The notes: generated by a model from the sequence alone, not told the origin. Positions 7,717 to 17,200 are shown, counted from the stretch's first letter. The stretch: 64,000 nucleotides of DNA from Streptomyces sp. ISL-94 (GCF_018614075.1 NZ_JAGGOZ010000010.1:89127-153126), one strand, 5' to 3'. Translations and numbers: made by a program.

Positions 7717-8946
7717 TCAGGCGATGGCGGAGCCCGCGACCCAGTCGGCCCAGGACATGTTCCAGCCGCCCAGGCCGTTGTTGGGGGCCACCGTCTTGTC
7801 CAGCGAGTTCACGACCTCCACCACGTCCCCGACGAGGGTCCGGTCGAAGAACCAGCCGGCCGGGGTGTCCGCGCCGCCGCCCTTGTCGTCGCGCAGGCCC
7901 ACGCAGCCGTGACTCATGTTGCTGGAGCCGAAGGTGTCGGGGCTGACCCAGTAATTGCCGTGCAGGAAGGTCCCGGAGGAGGTGAGCCGCATGGCGTGCG
8001 GGACATCGGGGATGTCGTACTCGCCGCCGAAGCCGACGGTCTGGCCGTTCATGCGGGTGACGTCGAAGAGCTCCATCACCACCATCTTCCCGTTGTACGT
8101 GGTGGTCTTGGGCGCCCCGGCGGTGATCGGGACGGTCGACAGCAGCCGGCCGTCCCGGCGGACCTCCATGGTGTGCGCGGCCGCGTCCACGGTGGAGATC
8201 TGGGACCGGCCGACGGTGAAGGTGATGGTCTTGTCCTGGATGCCGTAGGAGCCGGGGGCGCCCTCGATGTCGCGCAGGTTCATCTTCACGGTGACCTCGG
8301 TGCCGGCCTTCCAGTACGCCTTGGGCCGGAAGTCGAGCCGCTCCTTGCCGAACCAGTGGCCGACGACCTCCACGGGCGGGTCGGAGGTGACGGTGATGGC
8401 CCGCTCCACCTCGGCGCGGCGCGTGATGGCCCGGTTGAAGTTGAAGGAGACGATCATGCCGGTGCCGACGGTGGACCGGTGTTCGGGCTTGAAGTAGCCG
8501 ATGAACCGCTCCTCGGGTACGTAGGTGGTGAAGGTGGTGTGCCGGGCCTGGCGGCGGTTGTGCCCGTCGAGGGCGACGGCGTCCACGGTGTACTTGGCCG
8601 CGAGCGCGAGCCGGCCGGCCGATTCGTCGGGGCTCCAGCTGAGCCCGTCCTCGGCGATGGCGCCGGGGACCTGTTCCTCCTGCGCGTCCTCCACCTTGGT
8701 GACCACGACCCGCTCCAGCCGGCCCTCGGGCACGGTGACCATGAGCCGTCCGTCGGCCGGGACGCCCTTGGCGTTGTCGTCGGGGGTGATCCGGATGGCC
8801 TCGTCCGGTGAACGGGGTTTGCCTGGAAGCTGGATCTCGACCGGTGACCGGCCGTCCTGGGTGCATCCGGCCACGGTGCCGAGGAGGCCCGCCCATGCCG
8901 CCACGGCGGCCAAGCCCGCCCCTGCCCGCCTCATCAGAAGTGTCAC
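7717..8946 (-). CDS. L,D-transpeptidase (YkuD) lipoprotein, second paralogue
   Basis: A 409-residue paralogue of the neighbouring gene, with the same layout: lipobox (VAGC), two Ig-like domains, and a YkuD domain with SHGCVGL (C348) and HGNYWVSP. The start is GTG at 8946, with GGAGGG four bases upstream; the frame stays open to 9291 but the extension is Arg/Pro-rich shadow sequence. Having two enzymes of the same type side by side suggests different timing or acceptor choice. It diverges from glgX, whose start lies 171 bases away. Confidence 0.92.
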   Translation of the reverse strand: MTLLMRRAGAGLAAVAAWAGLLGTVAGCTQDGRSPVEIQLPGKPRSPDEAIRITPDDNAKGVPADGRLMVTVPEGRLERVVVTKVEDAQEEQVPGAIAEDGLSWSPDESAGRLALAAKYTVDAVALDGHNRRQARHTTFTTYVPEERFIGYFKPEHRSTVGTGMIVSFNFNRAITRRAEVERAITVTSDPPVEVVGHWFGKERLDFRPKAYWKAGTEVTVKMNLRDIEGAPGSYGIQDKTITFTVGRSQISTVDAAAHTMEVRRDGRLLSTVPITAGAPKTTTYNGKMVVMELFDVTRMNGQTVGFGGEYDIPDVPHAMRLTSSGTFLHGNYWVSPDTFGSSNMSHGCVGLRDDKGGGADTPAGWFFDRTLVGDVVEVVNSLDKTVAPNNGLGGWNMSWADWVAGSAIA

Positions 8947-9116
8947 GATCCCTCCAACGACGGGGCTCTCCCGGGGAAACGTGAGTGGGACGCACGTTCC
9001 GGGAAGAACAGTCCGGGCAGAACACTGGGAAGGACCAGACGGGGACGGGCCCAGGCCGGGACGCCGGGGCCGCACTCCCCTCCCCCGCAGGTACCCAGGA
9101 GCCGTGGAGGCGGGCA

Positions 9117-11540
9117 GTGTCGAGCGCAGCCGAGCAGGAAGAGGCGGTGGAAGCCGTCGGGAACGTCGGGGACGCCGCCGCCGTGGTACCGGGCGGCCGG
9201 GCCGTGCCCGTACCGCAGACCGACGACGGACCCGACGACCGGCCCGGCGGCCGGCCGGACGGCCCACCGGACGGCAGGCCCGGCGGGTCACCGGACGGGC
9301 AGCTGAACGGGCAGCTGAACGGCCAGGTCAGAGAGCAGGTCCTGCATGTCTCCGCGCGCCCGGGACCACCGGTGTGGCCCGGATCCTCGCACCCTCTCGG
9401 GGCACGCTTCCACCACGCCCCGGACGGGACGGCGGGCACCAACTTCGCGCTCTGGGCGCAGGGTGCCGAGGCGGTGGAGCTGTGCCTCTTCGACGGGGAC
9501 GGCCCCCACGCCACCGAGACCCGCCGCGCCCTGACGGAGCTCACGCACGAGATCTGGCACGGCTTCGTGCCGGGCGTGCTCCCCGGGCAGCGCTACGGGT
9601 TCCGCGTCCACGGCCGCTGGGATCCCTGGACGGGCGTGCGCCACAACCCGGCGAAGCTGCTCCTGGACCCGTACGCACGGGCCGTGGACGGGGACTTCAC
9701 CCTGCCGCCGGAGGTCTACGGGCACGTCCGCGACTGGCCGCAGCAGTACATCGCCGACACCGTGCGCGACGACCGCGACTCGGCGCCCTTCGTCCCCAAG
9801 GGGGTCGTGGTCCACGATGACGACGACTGGGCGGACGACATCCGGCCGAAGACCCCGTGGGCCGATTCGGTGATCTACGAGCTGCACGTGCGCGGCTTCA
9901 CGATGCGCCATCCGGGGGTTCCCGAGAAGCTGCGCGGCACGTACGCCGGCCTCGCCCACCCGGCGGCGGTCGAGCACCTGACGCGGCTGGGCGTGACGGC
10001 GGTCGAGCTGCTGCCGGTGCACCAGTTCGCGCACGAGGACCACCTGCTGCGCAGGGGGCTGCGCAACTACTGGGGCTACAACTCGATCGGCTACTTCGCC
10101 CCGCACGCGGGCTACTCGGCGAGCGGTACGGCCGGGCAGCAGGTCGGGGAGTTCAAGCGGATGGTGCGGGCCCTGCACGCGGCCGGGATCGAGGTGATCC
10201 TCGACGTGGTCTACAACCACACGGCGGAGGCGGGCGAGCTCGGCCCGACGCTGTCGCTGCGCGGGATCGACAACCGGGGCTATTACCGGCTCCAGTCGGA
10301 CCAGCGCCGCTACGCCGACTACACGGGCTGCGGGAACACCCTGCACGCGGGCCGCCCGCACGTGCTGCGCCTGATCACGGACTCGCTGCGCTACTGGGTG
10401 ACGGAGATGGGGGTGGACGGCTTCCGCTTCGACCTGGCGGCGGCGCTGGCCCGTTCGATGCACGACGTGGACATGCTGTCGCCGTTCCTGGCGGTCATCG
10501 CCCAGGACCCGGTGCTGCGGCGGGTCAAGCTGATCGCCGAGCCGTGGGACGTGGGCTCGGGCGGCTACCAGGTGGGTGCCTTCCCGCCGATGTGGACCGA
10601 GTGGAACGACCGGTACCGGGATGCCGTTCGGGATTTCTGGCGGGGCGCGCTGCCCGACGTACGGGACCTCGGGTACCGGCTGTCGGGGTCGAGCGACCTG
10701 TACGCGTGGGGCGGGCGGCGGCCGTACGCCTCGGTGAACTTCGTGACGGCGCACGACGGCTTCACGCTGCGGGACCTCGTGTCGTACGAGCGCAAGCACA
10801 ACGAGGCGAACGGGGAGGCGAACCGGGACGGGACGCACGACAACCGGTCGTGGAACTGCGGCGCGGAGGGCGAGAGCGACGATCCGCGGATCGGCGTGCT
10901 GCGGCGCCGCCAGCTGCGCAACCTGCTCACCACCCTGCTGCTGTCCACGGGGGTGCCGATGCTGGTGGCGGGGGACGAGTTCGGGCGGACGCAGGGCGGC
11001 AACAACAACGCGTACTGCCAGGACAACGAGACGGGGTGGGTGGACTGGTCGCTGCTGGAGGATCCGGCCTGGCGGGAGCTGTTCGCCCTGGCCTCCCGGC
11101 TGATCTCGCTGCGCCAGGCCCATCCGGTGCTGCGGCGGCGGGCGTTCTTCTCGGGGCGGCCGCAGGGGGCGGACGGGCTGCGGGACCTGGCCTGGTTCAC
11201 CCCGGCGGGCGCGGAGATGACGGAGCGGGACTGGTACGCGCCGGCCGCCACGCTGGGCATGTACCTGTCCGGGCGGGACATCCCGGGCCGCGACGAGCGG
11301 GGCCGGCAGGTGACGGACGACAGCTTCCTGGCCGTGCTGCACACCGGGGACCGGCCTGCGGCGTGGGTGCTGCCGGGGGCGCCGTGGGCGGAGGAGTACG
11401 AACTGGTCCTGGACACCTCGCGGGAGGACCAGGCGACGGCCCCTGGCACCCGGCACCGGGGCGGGGAGACCCTGACGGTCCCGGCGCGGTCGGTGGTGCT
11501 GCTGCGGGTGGTGCCGGCCGCGGTCGACTCCCGGACATAA
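9117..11540 (+). CDS. glgX: Glycogen debranching enzyme (isoamylase type)
   Basis: Cleaves alpha-1,6 branches of glycogen-type glucans (GH13). The GTG at 9117 is preceded by GGAGG six bases upstream and gives 807 residues. The N-terminal 80 or so residues are a low-complexity Gly/Pro/Asp tail with PDG/GQLN repeats, longer than in most homologues. A CBM48 domain follows (TNFALWAQGAEAVELCLFD), then the GH13 barrel. Catalytic residues are visible in GVDGFRFDLAAAL (nucleophile Asp), KLIAEPWDVG (acid Glu) and FVTAHDGFTL. The rest of the glucan genes lie 21 kb to the right, so it is transcribed on its own. Confidence 0.95.
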   Translation: MSSAAEQEEAVEAVGNVGDAAAVVPGGRAVPVPQTDDGPDDRPGGRPDGPPDGRPGGSPDGQLNGQLNGQVREQVLHVSARPGPPVWPGSSHPLGARFHHAPDGTAGTNFALWAQGAEAVELCLFDGDGPHATETRRALTELTHEIWHGFVPGVLPGQRYGFRVHGRWDPWTGVRHNPAKLLLDPYARAVDGDFTLPPEVYGHVRDWPQQYIADTVRDDRDSAPFVPKGVVVHDDDDWADDIRPKTPWADSVIYELHVRGFTMRHPGVPEKLRGTYAGLAHPAAVEHLTRLGVTAVELLPVHQFAHEDHLLRRGLRNYWGYNSIGYFAPHAGYSASGTAGQQVGEFKRMVRALHAAGIEVILDVVYNHTAEAGELGPTLSLRGIDNRGYYRLQSDQRRYADYTGCGNTLHAGRPHVLRLITDSLRYWVTEMGVDGFRFDLAAALARSMHDVDMLSPFLAVIAQDPVLRRVKLIAEPWDVGSGGYQVGAFPPMWTEWNDRYRDAVRDFWRGALPDVRDLGYRLSGSSDLYAWGGRRPYASVNFVTAHDGFTLRDLVSYERKHNEANGEANRDGTHDNRSWNCGAEGESDDPRIGVLRRRQLRNLLTTLLLSTGVPMLVAGDEFGRTQGGNNNAYCQDNETGWVDWSLLEDPAWRELFALASRLISLRQAHPVLRRRAFFSGRPQGADGLRDLAWFTPAGAEMTERDWYAPAATLGMYLSGRDIPGRDERGRQVTDDSFLAVLHTGDRPAAWVLPGAPWAEEYELVLDTSREDQATAPGTRHRGGETLTVPARSVVLLRVVPAAVDSRT

Positions 11541-11633
11541 GAGCGGAGCCCGAACGGACGCCCGCGTTCACCCTGCGATGATGTGGCCTTCCTGCGAACG
11601 CATGAGCATACGAACACACGAACAGGGGCACGC

Positions 11634-12371
11634 ATGGCGAGTGTCGGTACCGCGCTGCGGGAACTGCGCGGGGCGCAGAAATCGGCGAAGGGCGTGTCCC
11701 TCTACTCCCGGTTCGTCAACCGGCCGGCCGGGCGGTACCTGGCCGCCGGGTCGTACGCGCTCGGGCTCACGCCGAACCAGGTGACGCTGGTCAGCGCCGC
11801 CTTCAGCCTCGCCGCCGCGGCCGCGGTAGCGCTGGCCGCGCCCTCGTGGGGGCTGGGCATCGCCGTCTGGGCCGCGCTCGCCCTCGGCTTCGCCTTCGAC
11901 TCCGCCGACGGGCAGCTGGCCCGGCTGCGCGGCGGCGGCAGCGCGGCGGGCGAGTGGCTCGACCACGTCGTGGACTGCGCCAAGCTGACCGCGCTGCACA
12001 GCTGTGTGCTGATCGCCTTCTACCGCTTCCCGGCCGCGTATGGGATCGGAGAGGGCGGGACGGAGGCGGACGGCTGGCTGCTGGTGCCGCTCGGCTTCCA
12101 GCTGGCCGCCGTCGTCACCTACTTCGGCGGGCTGCTGACCGAGAAGCTCAAGCCGAAGGCCGCCCCCGGGAGCGCCGCCGCGGCGCCCTCGACCGTACGC
12201 GCGGTGGCGCTGCTGCCCGTGGACTACGGGGTGTTCTGCGTCGTTTTCCTGCTGCTCGGCGGCGGGGAGCTGTTCCGCTGGGCATACGCCGGCTTCGGGG
12301 TGGTCGCCGCCCTGTTCCTGGCGGCGTTCCTCGCGAAGTGGTTCCGGGAACTCAGCGCCGTTCCGCGGTGA
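11634..12371 (+). CDS. CDP-alcohol phosphatidyltransferase family membrane protein
   Basis: A membrane enzyme of about 245 residues that joins an alcohol phosphate donor from a CDP-linked substrate. The family signature DG-x2-AR-x8-G-x3-D-x3-D is complete: DGQLARLRGGGSAAGEWLDHVVD. Several hydrophobic segments surround it. The ATG at 11634 has AGGGGC upstream; a start further left at 11583 is possible but unsupported. It converges on the cytidylyltransferase gene, and their coding ends overlap by 20 bases. That enzyme could supply the CDP-activated substrate, which hints at a phospho-alcohol modified glycan or lipid. The actual alcohol is unknown. Confidence 0.88.
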   Translation: MASVGTALRELRGAQKSAKGVSLYSRFVNRPAGRYLAAGSYALGLTPNQVTLVSAAFSLAAAAAVALAAPSWGLGIAVWAALALGFAFDSADGQLARLRGGGSAAGEWLDHVVDCAKLTALHSCVLIAFYRFPAAYGIGEGGTEADGWLLVPLGFQLAAVVTYFGGLLTEKLKPKAAPGSAAAAPSTVRAVALLPVDYGVFCVVFLLLGGGELFRWAYAGFGVVAALFLAAFLAKWFRELSAVPR

Positions 12372-12870
12372 GCGGCCCGTCCGCCGCGGCGGCCGGTCCG
12401 GCGAGCGCGTCCAGCGCCCGGCGCAGCTGGGTGCTGGAGGTGTGCACGGTGTAGGGGAAGTAGACGACCTCGACCCCGTGGGGGGCGAAGTCCTTCTCCA
12501 GCTTTTCGCCCTTGGGGGTACCCCGCCAGTCGTCGCCCTTGAAGATGACGTCGAAGCGGACCTGCCGCCAGGTCTCCACCTTGTCGGGGACCATCTCGAC
12601 GAATGCGGCGTCGACGTACTTCACACTGCGCACGATTTCGAGGCGCTCGACGAGCGGGATCATCGGACGGCGGCCCTTGGCGCGTTCGGCCATCTCGTCG
12701 GATACCACTCCGGCCACCAGGTAGTCGCACTGACTGCGGGCGTGCCGAAGGATGTTGAGATGCCCGATGTGGAAGAGATCGTACGCACCTGGCGCGTAGC
12801 CGATCCTGTACGCGCGCTGTGCGCCTGGCCGCGCGGGCGCGCCAAGGTCGGACATGTCCCGCTCCGTCAT
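12352..12870 (-). CDS. Cytidylyltransferase family protein (glycerol-3-phosphate cytidylyltransferase-like)
   Basis: A 172-residue cytoplasmic nucleotidyltransferase. The nucleotide-binding motif is YDLFHIGH at about residues 30-37, and the second conserved motif is TSSTQLRR. RPMIPLVERLEIV and FKGDDWRG are typical of the TagD/GCT group, which makes CDP-glycerol or similar from CTP. The two ATGs at 12870 and 12855 are both usable; the first has a GGGGG stretch upstream. It may feed the convergent CDP-alcohol phosphotransferase. A truncated relative lies at 35422-35733. Confidence 0.88.
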   Translation of the reverse strand: MTERDMSDLGAPARPGAQRAYRIGYAPGAYDLFHIGHLNILRHARSQCDYLVAGVVSDEMAERAKGRRPMIPLVERLEIVRSVKYVDAAFVEMVPDKVETWRQVRFDVIFKGDDWRGTPKGEKLEKDFAPHGVEVVYFPYTVHTSSTQLRRALDALAGPAAAADGPLTAERR

Positions 12871-12996
12871 TTGTTACCCCCAGCAGCCACACCCCCCGGT
12901 GTAGCGGATTAGCAGACAATAGCGTGCACGTTCCGGACCACGCCGGTGAACGAATAGGGTGACGTCCGCATCATCCAGGGGAGAAGGGGATGTTCA

Positions 12997-14232
12997 GTGT
13001 CCAGATCCGGTCACCGGCGTCTGCTGCTGGTTTCCACCAATTACGCTCCGGAGCACGCCGGGATCGGGCCGTACGCCACCCAGATCGCGGAGCATTGGGC
13101 GGATCTCGGCCACGAGACCCACGTCCTCGCCGGCATGCCGCACTACCCGGCATGGTCGCTCGAGCCGGAGTACAAGGGGGCGCTCCGGCGCACGGAACAG
13201 CGCGCGGGGGTCACCGTGCACCGGCGCGCGCACACCGTGCCGCCGCGCCAGACCGCCGTGAAGCGGGCCCTCTTCGAAGGATCGATTCTGCTGCACGGTG
13301 CCGTGGCCCCGCCCCGGATGCCGAAGCCGCAGGCGGTCCTCGCCCAGATGCCCAGCCTGGCGGGCGGGGTGCTCGCCGCCCGGCTCGCGGCGCGGTGGAA
13401 GGTCCCGTACGTCCCGGTCGTCCAGGACCTGATGGGCGCGGCCGCCGCGCAGAGCGGCATCAGCGGCGGCGACAAGGCCGCCGCACTCGCCGGCCGCGCC
13501 GAGGCGTACGCCCTCAAGCGGGCCACCCTCGTCGGCGTCATCCACGAGACCTTCGTGGACCGGGTCGTCGGCATGGGCGTGGACCCGGGCCGGATCCGCC
13601 TCGTGCCCAACTGGTCCCACGTGGCCGAGCCCACCAAGCCGCGCGCCGCGACCCGCCACCACCTCGGCTGGGCCCCGGGCCAGACCGTCGTCCTGCACTC
13701 CGGGAACATGGGCCTGAAGCAAGGGCTCGAAGTGCTCGTGGGCGCCGCCCGGCTGGACCCGAGCGTGCGCTTTGTCCTGATGGGTGACGGCAGTCAGCGC
13801 TCGGCCCTCGCCGAGCTCGCGGCCGACGTGCCCAACCTGGACATCATTCCCCCTGCCGCCGACGGCGAGTTCCCGGATATTCTCGCGGCGGCGGACGTGC
13901 TCGCGGTCACGCAGCACGCGGCGGTGTTGGACATGAGCGTGCCGTCCAAACTCACCTCCTACTTCCAGGCCGGCCGGCCCGTCGTCGCCTCCGTGGCGGC
14001 GGAGGGCGGAACCGCCCAGGAGGTGGAGCGCTCGGGCGCAGGGGTGCTCGTACCGCCGGAGGATCCCGAGGCCCTGCTGAAGGCCGTACGTGCCCTGGCC
14101 GAGGACCCCGAGGGCGCGGACGCACTGGGAGCGGCCGGGCCCCGCCACGTGGCGGCCCACCTGAGCCGCGAAGCGGGCCTGGCCCGCATCGACGCACTGA
14201 TCGACGAGGCACTTGGGGGTCCCCGCCCGTGA
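12997..14232 (+). CDS. Glycosyltransferase family 4 (WbuB-like)
   Basis: A 411-residue GT-B glycosyltransferase that adds a sugar to a lipid-linked oligosaccharide on the inner face of the membrane. The N-terminal acceptor domain starts LLLVSTNYAPEHAGIGPYA; the donor domain has LVPNWSH, VVLHSGNMGLKQGLEVL, FVLMGDGSQ and SVPSKLTSYFQAGRPV. The start GTG at 12997 follows GAGAAGGGG. It is the first gene of a coupled operon: its stop overlaps the next GTG (GTGA), and the same occurs at the following junction. The sugar donor is not determinable. Confidence 0.92.
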   Translation: MSRSGHRRLLLVSTNYAPEHAGIGPYATQIAEHWADLGHETHVLAGMPHYPAWSLEPEYKGALRRTEQRAGVTVHRRAHTVPPRQTAVKRALFEGSILLHGAVAPPRMPKPQAVLAQMPSLAGGVLAARLAARWKVPYVPVVQDLMGAAAAQSGISGGDKAAALAGRAEAYALKRATLVGVIHETFVDRVVGMGVDPGRIRLVPNWSHVAEPTKPRAATRHHLGWAPGQTVVLHSGNMGLKQGLEVLVGAARLDPSVRFVLMGDGSQRSALAELAADVPNLDIIPPAADGEFPDILAAADVLAVTQHAAVLDMSVPSKLTSYFQAGRPVVASVAAEGGTAQEVERSGAGVLVPPEDPEALLKAVRALAEDPEGADALGAAGPRHVAAHLSREAGLARIDALIDEALGGPRP

Positions 14233-15968
14233 TCGAGACGAACCGCCCCGCGGCAGCACCGGCCGACGACGAACCCGATCTCCTCAGAGACCAGTTCCGC
14301 CAGCTCCTGCGCTACCGCAGGCTCATCGGCGCCGGCATCGCGATCGGCCTGCTGGGCGGCGTCTACCTCGGCATCTCCACGGCCGACACCTACGTCGCGA
14401 CCAGCGACGTCGTCCTGCGCGCACCCACCGACGACCCCTTCAACCCGAGCCTCGCCCCCGACAAGGCCATCAACATCGGCTCGGAGCGGCAGGTCGCGCT
14501 CAGCTCCTCCATAGCCAACGAGGCCGCCAAGAAGCTCGGCGTGGGCCCGTCCGGCTTCGCCGCCCTGCGCAGCGGACTCCAGGTCACCAACCCGCCGCAG
14601 TCGATGGTGCTCCGCTTCACCTACACCGCGTCCTCCCCCAAGGAGGCCGCCCAGCGCGCCAACGGGATGACCGAGGCCTACCTGCTCAAGCGGCAGGAGG
14701 CCCTCGACGCCACCCGCGACAAGATGGTCAAGGGCTACAAGGACCAGCGCGATCCGATCGCCAAGCAGCTCGACGACCTCACCAAGGAGATCGCCCGGAT
14801 GCCGGCCGGCGCCGCGCGCGACGCCGCCACCTCCACCAAGACCGACCTGCAGAGCGAGGTCGGCGGCTACAACACCAAGATCACCAAACTGGAGACCCTG
14901 GACATGACCCCGGGCCGGGTCACCAGCGCCGCGACCCCGCCCAGCTCGCCCGACGGGCCGGGCATCCCCATGTCGCTCGCGCTCGGCGCGGCCGTGGGCC
15001 TGGCGCTCGGCCTGCTGGCCGCCTGGGTCCGGCTCGTCTTCGACCCGGCGCCGCGCTCCGAGGGCGATGTGGCGCGGGCCCTGCGCGCGCCCGTACTCGG
15101 CTACCTCCCCCGGGACAAGACGGGCGGCGGGCCGCTGCTCGCCGCGGGCGAGGCCGATCCGCGGCTGGCGGAGGAGTACCGCTCGGTGGCCTTCCGGCTC
15201 GCCTACGACGCCCGCTTCGCCGACCGGCGCCGGCTGCTCGTCGTCGCCCCGCGCGGCAGCAGCGAGACGGCCGCCGCGGTGGCCGTGAACCTCGGCGCCT
15301 CCTTCGCGGAGACCGGCAAGGACGTCCTGCTCATCGAGGCCGATCTGCGCACCCCGGTGCTGGCCAGCCAGCTGCCGACCGGCGCGGGCGGCAGGCCGCG
15401 CTGGAGCCAGACGCCGGGCGCCGGGAAGCGTCCGGCGCAGCACGCGGACACCGAGTGGCCCGACGGACGGCAGCTCGTCGTGGACGCCGGGGAGTCCGGT
15501 GCCTTCGACCTGATCCCGGGCGAGCGGGTGCGCAACGTCGCCCGCGCACTGACCTCCCCGCGCGCCACCCAGCTGATCTCCGAGGCCGACTCCCCCAACT
15601 CCACCGTCGTCGTGCTCGCGCCGCCCGTGCTCTCGTACGCGGACGCGCTCGCCCTCGTCGACCGCGTCGACGGCGTCCTGGTCGTCTGCGACCCGCGCGC
15701 CGTCCACCGCACCGACCTGTCGCGGATCCGCGAGCTGATCAGCGGGGCCGGCGGTACGGTGCTCGGCGCGGTGCTGCACGCACCGCTGCCCGGCGAGAAG
15801 CGGGGCCGCGGCAAGGGCGGCCCGGACGCCCCGGTTCCGCCGGCGGCCGCGCCCGCGCGGTCCGCGCCGCAGCCGATCCCCTACGAGGTGGCCGAGGCCG
15901 AGCAGCACATCCCCGGCGACGGCACGGACACGGTCGCCCTGCGGACCGTCCGCATGGGCAGGCGGTGA
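14229..15968 (+). CDS. Wzz/BY-kinase-like polysaccharide chain-length protein with degenerate Walker A
   Basis: A 579-residue inner-membrane protein for polysaccharide assembly. The first transmembrane segment is at about residues 34-50 and the second at about 246-265, flanking an extracytoplasmic Wzz domain with a coiled segment. A cytoplasmic BY-kinase-like domain follows from about 310. Walker A' is recognisable as VLLIEADLRTP, but the P-loop position reads APRGSSETAAAVAVN without the usual GKS/T, and no Tyr cluster is seen at the C-terminus. It probably controls length without kinase activity. Starts with GTGA overlap on the glycosyltransferase and ends in GTGA overlap with the flippase. 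Confidence 0.85.
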   Translation: MIETNRPAAAPADDEPDLLRDQFRQLLRYRRLIGAGIAIGLLGGVYLGISTADTYVATSDVVLRAPTDDPFNPSLAPDKAINIGSERQVALSSSIANEAAKKLGVGPSGFAALRSGLQVTNPPQSMVLRFTYTASSPKEAAQRANGMTEAYLLKRQEALDATRDKMVKGYKDQRDPIAKQLDDLTKEIARMPAGAARDAATSTKTDLQSEVGGYNTKITKLETLDMTPGRVTSAATPPSSPDGPGIPMSLALGAAVGLALGLLAAWVRLVFDPAPRSEGDVARALRAPVLGYLPRDKTGGGPLLAAGEADPRLAEEYRSVAFRLAYDARFADRRRLLVVAPRGSSETAAAVAVNLGASFAETGKDVLLIEADLRTPVLASQLPTGAGGRPRWSQTPGAGKRPAQHADTEWPDGRQLVVDAGESGAFDLIPGERVRNVARALTSPRATQLISEADSPNSTVVVLAPPVLSYADALALVDRVDGVLVVCDPRAVHRTDLSRIRELISGAGGTVLGAVLHAPLPGEKRGRGKGGPDAPVPPAAAPARSAPQPIPYEVAEAEQHIPGDGTDTVALRTVRMGRR

Positions 15969-17200
15969 GCCGGCGCGGCCTCGCCGCGGTCGCGTCGGTC
16001 CTGGACCAGGCGGCCTCCAGCGCCACGAACATCCTGGTGCTCGTGCTGGCCGCCCGGCTGTCCTCGGCGTCCGGCTTCGCCGACTTCTCGATGGTGTACG
16101 TGGTCTTCAGCGTGCTCCTCGGGCTCAACATGGCCTACGTGGGCCAGAGCGTGGTCCTGGAGAAGGGCGAGCGGCTGGGGATGGTGTGCCGGTCGGCGGC
16201 CGCCTTCACGGGGGTCGCCTCGGCGGTGGTCGGTGCGGTGACGGCTCTCGTGGGCCTGCTGCTCCCGGGGCCCACTGGGCGGGCCTTCCTTGCCCTGGGC
16301 CTCGTACTGCCTTTGGTGCTGCTCCAGGACGGGCTGCGGTACTGCTTCTCCGCCCTGCGGGCCCCCGAGCGGGCGCTGGCCGCCGACGTGCTGCGGCTGG
16401 TGTGCGTGGTCGCGGCGCTGGCCGCGCAGCCGTCCGGTACGTCCGCGGGGCGGCTGGTGCTGGCGTGGGGGCTCTCCGCGCTGCCGGCGCTGGGGCTGGG
16501 GCTGTGGCTGCTGCGGCCGTACGTACGCGGTGCCCGCGCGGACTTGCGCCCGTACCTGCGGCGGGGCCACCTGGGGCAGCGGTTCGTGGTCGAGTTCGCG
16601 GTCGGCAACGGCTCCAGCCAGCTCGCCGTGCTGGGCCTCGGCGTCTTCGCGACACCGCTGGCGGTCGGCGCGCTGCGGGGGGCGACCACGCTGTTCGGAC
16701 CGCTGAACGTCCTGTTCAACTCGGCGAACGCCTTTGGTCCGCCGGTCCTTGGGCGCCTGGGCGGCAAGCGGGCCACGGTGCGGGCGACGCTGCTGCTGGG
16801 CGCGGTGCTCGCGGCCGTCGGGGCGGCCTGGGGCACGGTCCTCTCCCTGCTGCCGGACCGGCTGGGCCGTGAACTGCTGGGCGACACCTGGGCGGCGGCG
16901 GCCGCGCTGCTGCCGGCGACGGGGGCGCAGTACGCGGTGATGGGGCTCGGCACGTGTGCCCTCCTGACCCTCCGGGTCCTGGCCCCGAAGGCCACCCTGT
17001 CAGTGCAGGTGGTCTTCTCCCTCCTCTCGGTGGCGCTCCTGCTGACCGGTTACGCGGTGTTCGGTGTGGCGGGCGCCGCGTGGGGCCTGGCGGCCGGCTC
17101 GGCGGCGAAGGCGGCCGCGAGCTGGCTCCGCGTCTCCCGCCTCCCCGCGCCGGAGCCGGCCCACTCGCCCCCGGCCCCGGCCCCGTCCCCGACGGCCTGA
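15965..17200 (+). CDS. Wzx-like polysaccharide flippase (MATE/MVF superfamily)
   Basis: About 411 residues with 10-12 hydrophobic segments from the first residues onward (ILVLVLAARLS, VVGAVTALVGLLL, LSVALLLTGYAVFGV). It should move undecaprenyl-linked repeat units across the membrane. No single residue is diagnostic; the call rests on topology and on its place after the chain-length gene, to which it is joined by a GTGA overlap. The C-terminal tail is Pro-rich. The gene converges on the polymerase gene at 17380-18903. Confidence 0.8.
   Translation: MSRRGLAAVASVLDQAASSATNILVLVLAARLSSASGFADFSMVYVVFSVLLGLNMAYVGQSVVLEKGERLGMVCRSAAAFTGVASAVVGAVTALVGLLLPGPTGRAFLALGLVLPLVLLQDGLRYCFSALRAPERALAADVLRLVCVVAALAAQPSGTSAGRLVLAWGLSALPALGLGLWLLRPYVRGARADLRPYLRRGHLGQRFVVEFAVGNGSSQLAVLGLGVFATPLAVGALRGATTLFGPLNVLFNSANAFGPPVLGRLGGKRATVRATLLLGAVLAAVGAAWGTVLSLLPDRLGRELLGDTWAAAAALLPATGAQYAVMGLGTCALLTLRVLAPKATLSVQVVFSLLSVALLLTGYAVFGVAGAAWGLAAGSAAKAAASWLRVSRLPAPEPAHSPPAPAPSPTA

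Noticed and set aside
9288..11456. Long leftward frame of 722 codons opposite glgX
   Set aside because: It is the mirror of a high-GC gene, rich in Arg, Val, Gln and His, with no family motifs; glgX in the other strand has full catalytic motifs.
12994..15908. Long leftward frames opposite the glycosyltransferase and Wzz genes
   Set aside because: Same antisense composition effect; the forward genes are joined by stop-start overlaps and have clear motifs.
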